Shown here: in pieces, positions 58,524-64,000 of the stretch
Numbering within the stretch: position 1 is the first letter of the stretch
Layout of the letters: each line of letters begins with the position of its first letter
Source of the DNA: WTKG01 sp963735005
GTDB taxonomy: Bacteria > Actinomycetota > Actinomycetes > Actinomycetales > Demequinaceae
DNA: 64,000 nucleotides
NCBI GenBank assembly: GCA_963735005.1
Contig: CAVTJA010000010.1
Span: forward strand, 62,001 to 126,000
Direction of reading: 5' to 3'
Made by a program: the position numbers and the translations under genes
Notes under the pieces: model-generated
Database searches by the model: none
The model's input: the letters and a program-made list of their open reading frames with translations, nothing else
What the model was told of the DNA's origin: nothing

Positions 58524-59753
58524 TCACGCCGCCTTCAGCAGGCGGGAAAGGTCAAAGCCCGCACGTTCGAAGCGCTCGACGTGCGGCGGGAAGCCGTCGC
58601 CACGGACGAGCTTGCCGCCCGCGAGGTGGAACAGGTCCGAGGTCTCCACGACCCCCGACTCGACCCGCCCCGGCACGCCCACGATCTCCGTGGCCCGCCG
58701 ATCTCCCGAAGCGTCGAGCTCGAGGTGCACGACGATGTCAAGCGCGCTCGCGACCGTGGGCACCACAAAGCGGTCGGACACGTTGTCGCCCGCGAGCAGA
58801 GGCAGGGTACACATCTTGGTGATCGCGTCGCGCGCGCTGTTGGCGTGGATCGTGCACATTCCAGGCACGCCTGCGTTGAGCGCCACCAGCATGTCGAGCG
58901 ACTCCGCCTCGCGAACCTCGCCGATGATGATGCGGTTGGGGCGCATGCGCAGCGCCTCCTTCACGAGGCGTCGGAGCGGGATCTCGCCTGTGCCTTCGAG
59001 GCTGGGCTGGCGGCACTGCAGCGAGACGACGTCTCGCAGCGGGATCTTAAGTTCGAACACCTCCTCGCAGGTGATGACGCGCTCGCGCGGGGGGATCGCG
59101 CCAGCGAGCGCGTTCAGGGCCGTCGTCTTCCCCGCCTGCGTGGCGCCCGCGATCAGCACATTAAGGCCGGACGCGACGGCCGCGCCCAGGAAGTCAGCGG
59201 CGGCGCGGGTGAGCGATCCCAGTTCCACCAGGTCGTCTACGTGCGACGCCCGCACCACGTACTTGCGGATGTTCACGGCCCAGTGCGCGCGGGTGACGTC
59301 GGGGATCACGGCGTGGAGCCGCTCCCCGCCGGGTAGCGAGGCGTCGACGAACGGGCTCGACAGGTCGAGCCGCCGCCCGGACGCCTTGAGCATCTGCTCA
59401 ACCAAGTCGCGTACCTGCTCGGCGGTGAGGATCGTGGGAGTGAGCTCAGGCTCGCCGCCGCGGGCGACGAACACCCGCGCCGGCTCGTTGATCCAGATCT
59501 CCTCCACGGCCGGGTCGTCCATGTACTGCTGGAGCGGCCCCAGGCCTGCAACCGCGTCCATCACCGACTTGGCCGTGAGGGCGCGGTCCGCGACCGGCGC
59601 AACCTTGCCAACGAGCGCCCGTTCGTCCCACGCGCGCAGGGCGTCGTCCACTAGGACCGCCACCGCGTCCACGTCGCGGATGGGGTCCACTCCCTTGCGT
59701 CGAATCAGATCCCGGACTTGGTCCTCGATCTGCGACGCCACCTCTGCCGTCAT
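58524..59753 (-). CDS. TadA/CpaF-type pilus ATPase
   Basis: 409 residues from ATG 59753. Secretion ATPase of the VirB11/CpaF class: Walker A GATQAGKTT, Asp/Glu boxes near VITCEEVFELKIP, Walker B RIIIGEVREAES and the His box CTIHANSARD. It powers pilin assembly in the cytoplasm. It is the first gene of the operon. No TadZ/CpaE gene precedes it, which differs from most Tad loci. Confidence 0.93.
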   Translation of the reverse strand: MTAEVASQIEDQVRDLIRRKGVDPIRDVDAVAVLVDDALRAWDERALVGKVAPVADRALTAKSVMDAVAGLGPLQQYMDDPAVEEIWINEPARVFVARGGEPELTPTILTAEQVRDLVEQMLKASGRRLDLSSPFVDASLPGGERLHAVIPDVTRAHWAVNIRKYVVRASHVDDLVELGSLTRAAADFLGAAVASGLNVLIAGATQAGKTTALNALAGAIPPRERVITCEEVFELKIPLRDVVSLQCRQPSLEGTGEIPLRRLVKEALRMRPNRIIIGEVREAESLDMLVALNAGVPGMCTIHANSARDAITKMCTLPLLAGDNVSDRFVVPTVASALDIVVHLELDASGDRRATEIVGVPGRVESGVVETSDLFHLAGGKLVRGDGFPPHVERFERAGFDLSRLLKAA

Positions 59754-59847
59754 GTAAGGCAGGTTAGGTGGGGTCGCAGGGGGCTCGCTCGGCGAGTGTG
59801 GATAACTCTGGGACCCACGAGACCTGGGTACGTGGCACCCTTGAGAC

Positions 59848-60533
59848 ATGTGTGGGCGATATGCGGATTTTCTCCAGCAGCAGGATCTCGAGGACGCGTT
59901 CGCGATCGCGGAGTCCGCTGACGACGCCCGGCTGCTGCCGCCGTCCTGGAACATCGCGCCCACCCAGGCGGCCCGCATCCTCACGCCCGTAGACGGCGGG
60001 CTGCGCGTTGAGGCGGCCCGCTGGGGACTGGTTCCCGGCTGGGCAAAGGACCCCAGCGTCGGCTCCCGGATGTTCAACGCGCGCTCCGAGACCGCTGCCG
60101 AGAAGCCGTCGTTCCGCGCCGCCTACAAGCGCCGCCGCTGCCTGGTGCCCGCTTCCGGCTACTACGAGTGGGAGACGCTGCCCGGCGGCAAGCAGCCGTA
60201 CTTCATCACCGCGGAGGACGGCTCGCCGCTCGCGTTCGCCGGCCTCTACGAGCTGTGGGGGCCGCAGGGCGAGCCACCCCTGGTGACGTTCAGCATCCTC
60301 ACCCGCGCCGCCCGCGGGGAGCTGGCGCGCATCCACGACCGCGAGCCCATCATGCTCCCGGCCGACGCCCGGGAGGCCTGGACGGCGCACGACGCCGGGG
60401 AGGCGGAACTCGAGGCGGCGCTCGCGGCGGACTCGCCCGCAGCAGTCATGACGCAGCGTCGGCAAGGACGTGGGGAACGTGCGCAACAACGGCCCAGAGC
60501 TGGTGGAGCCTGCGCAGGCGTAAGGCCCTCGCG
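59848..60533 (+). CDS. SOS response-associated peptidase, YedK/HMCES family, late frameshift
   Basis: About 228 residues. MCGRYADFLQ gives the catalytic Cys2, which links covalently to abasic sites in single-stranded DNA. Further landmarks are WNIAPTQAARIL, RWGLVPGWAKDPSVGSRMFN (Asn and Arg for DNA), ARSETAAEKPSFR and the CLVPASGYYEW motif with its Glu. The frame breaks at about 60455-60463; another frame gives the expected end VGKDVGNVRNNGPELVEP. The break leaves the catalytic part whole, so the protein may still work. Confidence 0.88.
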
Positions 60534-60562
60534 GGATCCCTACTTACAACTCAGCACCCTGG

Positions 60563-61186
60563 TTACAGCTCAGCACCCTGCGCCACGTACAGGCCGAGCA
60601 GGCCAAGCAGCACCAGCACTTGCGGCAGCGCCGCCAGACCGAACACCACGTTGGTGGCCAGCGGGCTGCGCAGCACGCGCGGCAGGTACACCCGCGTGAG
60701 CATGGTCGCCAGCGTCACCGGGATCCCGAACAGGAACAGCGCCGCCACCAGCCCGTGCAGGCCCGGCCCCGCCAGAGTGGCGATGGTGACGGGCACGGCG
60801 GCGAGCCCCACCCCGATCCCCGCGAAGATCAGCACCGAGTCCTCGAACTTGAACTGCTCCGCCCACCGGTCAAGCCACGCGCCCACCGTGTGCACAAACA
60901 GCGGGCACACCACCACCGTGATGGCGAAGTACACGATCATGACAGTGGGCGCGAACGCCGTGCCGTCGGCCGCCTCGCCGCCCTCCGGCACCGGGTACGT
61001 GCCCTTTCCCGCCAGCGTGAAGAACCAGAACCCAACCGAGAACACAGCCGTCCCAAGCGCCGACGCCGTCCACGCCCTGTGCGTGCTTGGCCCAGCAATC
61101 TTGTACGCCGTGGGGAAACGCTCTCGCCAGCCGTCCGCGTGAAGCGCGGCCTGGGCCTCGCGGACGGAAACGACGACCGACCGCAT
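60563..61186 (-). CDS. Hypothetical membrane protein
   Basis: 207 residues, five to six helices (ALGTAVFSVGFWFFTLAG, VMIVYFAITVVVCPLFVHTV, VLIFAGIGVGLAAVPVTIAT, GLVAALFLFGIPVTLATML, VLVLLGLLGLYVAQG). The N-terminal ~35 residues are hydrophilic. Three bases separate it from the membrane gene upstream, so they are co-transcribed. No family recognised. Confidence 0.7.
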   Translation of the reverse strand: MRSVVVSVREAQAALHADGWRERFPTAYKIAGPSTHRAWTASALGTAVFSVGFWFFTLAGKGTYPVPEGGEAADGTAFAPTVMIVYFAITVVVCPLFVHTVGAWLDRWAEQFKFEDSVLIFAGIGVGLAAVPVTIATLAGPGLHGLVAALFLFGIPVTLATMLTRVYLPRVLRSPLATNVVFGLAALPQVLVLLGLLGLYVAQGAEL

Positions 61187-61189
61187 CGG

Positions 61190-61741
61190 CTAGATGGCCC
61201 CGTTGAGCACCGCGACGCCAATGGCCAGCGAGCCAACAACCACCATGGTCGTGAAGGCGATCGTGAAGAACTTCATGCCCGCGCTGCGCAGCGTGGGCTC
61301 AAGGGTGATGCGCGCCAGCGCGCCGGCAAGCAGCGACGGGATGATGAATTGCGTGAACGGTAGCCACCCGTACTTGGTGTTGATGAAGAAAATGAACACC
61401 GCCGGGACGATGCCAGCGACGAACCCATACAGCGCGAACCGCGCGGCCGAACCAATCGTGGACATGTGCGCCGTTGCGTCGTCCACGATCCGCCCGAAGA
61501 ACAGTGTGAACGCGGGGATCACGAAGAAGATGACGAGCACGAACGTGATGAGCAGCGTCAGGATGTAGCCGCCTGCCGCCACGGAGTCCTCGATGTCCAC
61601 GTTCCGAGTCGCGAAGTAGACGATGGTGAAGATGCCCGCCCAGTACATGATCGTGAGCGGCAGCGAGTACCAGGAACGCTGGTCGGGCAGGAAGTCGTCG
61701 TCGCCAAAGTTCGGCGGACGGAACGAGCGTTGGACAGTCAT
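61190..61741 (-). CDS. Hypothetical membrane protein
   Basis: 183 residues from ATG 61741. A hydrophilic N-terminus with FRPPNFGDDDFLPDQRSWY precedes five helices (LPLTIMYWAGIFTIVYFA, YILTLLITFVLVIFFVIPAF, FALYGFVAGIVPAVFIFFI). First of a two-gene unit with the gene at 60563. Function unknown. Confidence 0.72.
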   Translation of the reverse strand: MTVQRSFRPPNFGDDDFLPDQRSWYSLPLTIMYWAGIFTIVYFATRNVDIEDSVAAGGYILTLLITFVLVIFFVIPAFTLFFGRIVDDATAHMSTIGSAARFALYGFVAGIVPAVFIFFINTKYGWLPFTQFIIPSLLAGALARITLEPTLRSAGMKFFTIAFTTMVVVGSLAIGVAVLNGAI

Positions 61742-61859
61742 AGTCAGAGCCTCACCATGTGCACACTGGACCAAACGGACACTAGATCACATGTTGCCAC
61801 GGAACGGCGTCTCGCCGCTTGTGACGTGCGTGGGATTTCGCACATCGTGCCGCGCGGCG

Positions 61860-62717
61860 TCAGGCGCTCGCGCGCACCGAGACGTCGCCGGCGAGCACCT
61901 CGATGCGGCCGCCCGCTCCCACGTCAACAAGCAGGCCCCCCGCGCCAGACAGCCCCACGGCGCGCCCGCTCACCGGCGCCGCGCCCGCGACCGTCACGGT
62001 GACGTCCTGGCCAAGGGTCGAGCAGACGCTCGCGACCTCCCGCGCCAGCATGTCCACCGAGCCGTCGCTCCAGGCGTCCACCGCGGCGCGCACCTCAGTG
62101 CCGAGCGCGCCGAGCAGCTCGCCACGGTCGGTCGCCGCGCCCTCGAGCGCCAACGACGTCGCGTGCTCCACCGGCAGCTCGCCGCGCAGCTGGCTCACGT
62201 TGAGACCCACCCCGGCGACGACGGCGCCGCCCACCACCTCGCACAGGATCCCGCCCACCTTGCGCCACGGACCCCAGCCCGCGATCGCGTCCGCCGCGGG
62301 GACCACAATGTCGTTCGGCCACTTAAGCGTCGCATCGGCACCCACCGTCGCGAGCGCCCGCACCGCCGCCACGCCCACAACCAGCGGCAGCCAGCCAAGC
62401 GTCGCCTCGTTCGGGGACTCGGGGCGCAGGACGATGCTCACCGTGAGCGCGGAGCCCTCCGGCGTCTCCCAGGTGCGGCCGGCGCGGCCCCGCCCGGACG
62501 TCTGATGCCCAGCGACCAAAGCGGACATATGGGGCCAGCCCTGGCCGTCGGCGCGCAGCGACTCAGCGACGGCCGAATTCGTGGACGCGGACGTGGCGAC
62601 GACGCTGAGCTGGCTAAACGGCCCGGCCTCGCCGGACCAGTCGCGCACCAGGCGCTGGGCGTCGAGCGCCGCGCGCGACTCGTCAAAGTGGGGCGAGTGG
62701 CCGTCTAAAGTCGTCAC
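61860..62717 (-). CDS. birA: Biotin--[acetyl-CoA-carboxylase] ligase
   Basis: 285 residues. It attaches biotin to the carrier domain of carboxylases. The biotinyl-AMP loop GRGRAGRTWETPEGSALT, KWPNDIVV and KVGGILCEVVGGAVVAGVGLNV are intact. No N-terminal DNA-binding helix-turn-helix, so it is an enzyme only, not a repressor. It is divergent from an acyl-CoA carboxylase beta gene, a logical partner. Confidence 0.94.
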   Translation of the reverse strand: MTTLDGHSPHFDESRAALDAQRLVRDWSGEAGPFSQLSVVATSASTNSAVAESLRADGQGWPHMSALVAGHQTSGRGRAGRTWETPEGSALTVSIVLRPESPNEATLGWLPLVVGVAAVRALATVGADATLKWPNDIVVPAADAIAGWGPWRKVGGILCEVVGGAVVAGVGLNVSQLRGELPVEHATSLALEGAATDRGELLGALGTEVRAAVDAWSDGSVDMLAREVASVCSTLGQDVTVTVAGAAPVSGRAVGLSGAGGLLVDVGAGGRIEVLAGDVSVRASA

Positions 62718-62755
62718 GCCGCTAGGCTAACTGCAGTGCGAGGAGGATTCCTGTT

Positions 62756-64000
62756 GTGACGAAGAAGAAAGCCGCGGACGCCGGCGCCGCCCCCAAGGCC
62801 GGTAGCGCCGCCAAGGCAACCAAGACCACCGTCGGCGCGCGTGAGGCGTGGCAGGCGCGCGTCGACGAGGCCATCACGGCCGCAGAGCCCGTCCGCCAAG
62901 AGAAGCAGCACGCCCGCGGCAAGAAGACCGCCCGCGAGCGCGTCGAGCAGTTGCTCGACGAGGGCTCATTTGTGGAGCTCGACGCGCTCACCAGGCACCG
63001 CTCAACCAACTTTGGCCTCGACAAGACGCGCCCCTACGGCGACGGCGTGATCGTGGGCTACGGGACCATCGACGGCCGCCAGGTGGCCGTGTACTCGCAG
63101 GACTTCACAGTGTTTGGCGGCTCGCTCGGAGAGATCCACGGCCAGAAGATCGCCAAAATTCAGGACTTCGCGCTGCGCACTGGGGTGCCGCTGATCGGCA
63201 TCTCCGACGGCGGCGGCGCGCGCATCCAGGAGGGCGTAGCCGCGCTCACCCAGTTTGCCGAGATCTTCCGGCGCAACGTGGCATCGTCGGGCGTCGTCCC
63301 CCAGATCTCGATCATCCTCGGGCCGTCGGCCGGCGGCGCCGTCTACTCCCCCGCGCTCACCGACTTCATCGTGATGGCGGACGGCACGTCGCAAATGTTC
63401 ATCACCGGGCCGGACGTCATCAAGTCCGTCACGGGCGAGGAGGTCACGTTCGAGGAGCTCGGCGGCGGCGCGACCCACAACACCAAGTCGGGGGTGGCGC
63501 ACTACCTCGCCAGCGACGAGGACGACGCGATCGAGTACGTGCAGCACCTGCTGCAGTTCCTGCCTCAGAACAACCTGTCCGACCCGCCCAACTGGGATGT
63601 GGAGGCAGACCTCGAGCTCACGCCGGAGGACGAGGCGCTCAACTCGATCGTCCCGGACAGCGACAACCAGCCGTACGACATGAAGACAGTCATCGAGACC
63701 GTCCTGGACGACGGCCACTTCTTCGAGATCCAGCCGCTGTTCGCGCAAAACGTCGTGGTGGGCTTCGGGCACGTCGAGGGGCACTCCGTGGGGATCGTCG
63801 CGAACCAGCCGCAGTCGATGGCAGGCACGCTCGACATCGCCGCCGCCGAGAAGGCCGCCCGGTTCGTGCGCACCTGCGACGCCTTCAACATCCCCATCGT
63901 CACCTTCGTTGACGTGCCCGGCTTCCTGCCCGGCGTTGACCAGGAGCACCTTGGCATCATCCGCCGTGGCGCCAAGCTGATCTACGCGTACGCCGAGGCC
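62756..64000 (+). CDS. Acyl-CoA carboxylase beta subunit (carboxyltransferase), 3' end outside window
   Basis: 415 residues visible from GTG 62756, with AGGAGG upstream; open to the last base. After a basic Ala/Lys leader come KKTARERVEQLLDEGSFVEL, SQDFTVFGGSLGEIHGQKI, GISDGGGARIQEGVAAL, LGPSAGGAVYSPALTDFIVM, FITGPDVIKSVTGEEVTFEE and later GFLPGVDQEHLGIIRRGAK. These are the two carboxyltransferase halves of AccD/PccB-type proteins, which move CO2 from biotin to acetyl- or propionyl-CoA. birA is divergent next to it. Confidence 0.95.
   Translation, partial: MTKKKAADAGAAPKAGSAAKATKTTVGAREAWQARVDEAITAAEPVRQEKQHARGKKTARERVEQLLDEGSFVELDALTRHRSTNFGLDKTRPYGDGVIVGYGTIDGRQVAVYSQDFTVFGGSLGEIHGQKIAKIQDFALRTGVPLIGISDGGGARIQEGVAALTQFAEIFRRNVASSGVVPQISIILGPSAGGAVYSPALTDFIVMADGTSQMFITGPDVIKSVTGEEVTFEELGGGATHNTKSGVAHYLASDEDDAIEYVQHLLQFLPQNNLSDPPNWDVEADLELTPEDEALNSIVPDSDNQPYDMKTVIETVLDDGHFFEIQPLFAQNVVVGFGHVEGHSVGIVANQPQSMAGTLDIAAAEKAARFVRTCDAFNIPIVTFVDVPGFLPGVDQEHLGIIRRGAKLIYAYAEA

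Noticed and set aside
59764..60489. 241-codon minus-strand frame opposite the YedK/HMCES gene
   Set aside because: Shadow of a gene with clear catalytic motifs.

Overview
The window is about 64 kb of very GC-rich chromosome from an actinomycete, most likely of the order Micrococcales. The evidence is the block murI / cAMP-phosphodiesterase-like MBL / rph / rdgB with DUF2017, clpS and DUF3039 next to it, the ftsE-ftsX-M23-smpB-ssrA order, a reduced Tad pilus locus, and an actinobacterial tmRNA tag (ADSNRTDFALAA). I cannot name the genus from sequence alone.

Layout. 1-3.6 kb: a damaged patch between two diverged copies of a DUF4126 gene end. It holds an LRR-type putative immunity gene, a GIY-YIG nuclease toxin tip and the decaying end of an RHS gene, then about 1 kb of AT-rich, C-poor sequence that looks like no real gene. 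3.3-6.9 kb: an osmoprotectant ABC transporter (ATPase, two permeases, a circularly permuted binding lipoprotein), riddled with frameshifts. 7-11.7 kb: tRNA-Lys and a giant zinc-ribbon membrane protein (also frameshifted). 11.8-18.8 kb: bcp, tRNA-Leu, thioredoxin, a DUF4916 NUDIX protein, then a minus-strand operon DUF3039-clpS-DUF2017-murI-MBL-rph-rdgB. Here rdgB is fused through an Ala/Pro/Glu linker to a Mug/TDG-like uracil-DNA-glycosylase domain. 18.9-26.6 kb: ABC exporter, CaCA antiporter, DUF817, fatty-acid desaturase, ArsR-CDF metal pair, GNAT. 26.7-33.5 kb: ssrA, DUF2207, smpB, M23 peptidase, ftsX, ftsE, M15 lipoprotein. 33.6-45.6 kb: a fermentation cluster (adhE, OFA-family MFS with small subunit, pntAA-AB-B transhydrogenase, SLAC1/TehA channel, pflA, pflB) that would make formate and ethanol, move formate or related anions and balance NAD(P)H.

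46.7-51.8 kb: a polymorphic-toxin locus directly downstream of prfB. One full-length secreted or membrane toxin has its immunity gene, followed by a promoterless spare toxin tip with its own immunity gene, a broken third tip with immunity gene, and a fourth related immunity gene. Near-identical repeats could let the tips recombine. A second, diverged copy of the prfB 3' end lies inside the locus. 51.9-64 kb: prfB, a solitary sugar-type binding lipoprotein, a Tad pilus operon, a YedK/HMCES DNA-repair gene, two membrane proteins, birA and the start of an acyl-CoA carboxylase beta subunit.

At least a dozen apparent frameshifts in otherwise conserved genes, mainly before 11 kb, suggest that indel errors in the assembly contribute. 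The most interesting items are the RdgB-glycosylase fusion, the toxin/immunity cassette array at prfB, and the permuted ProX protein.
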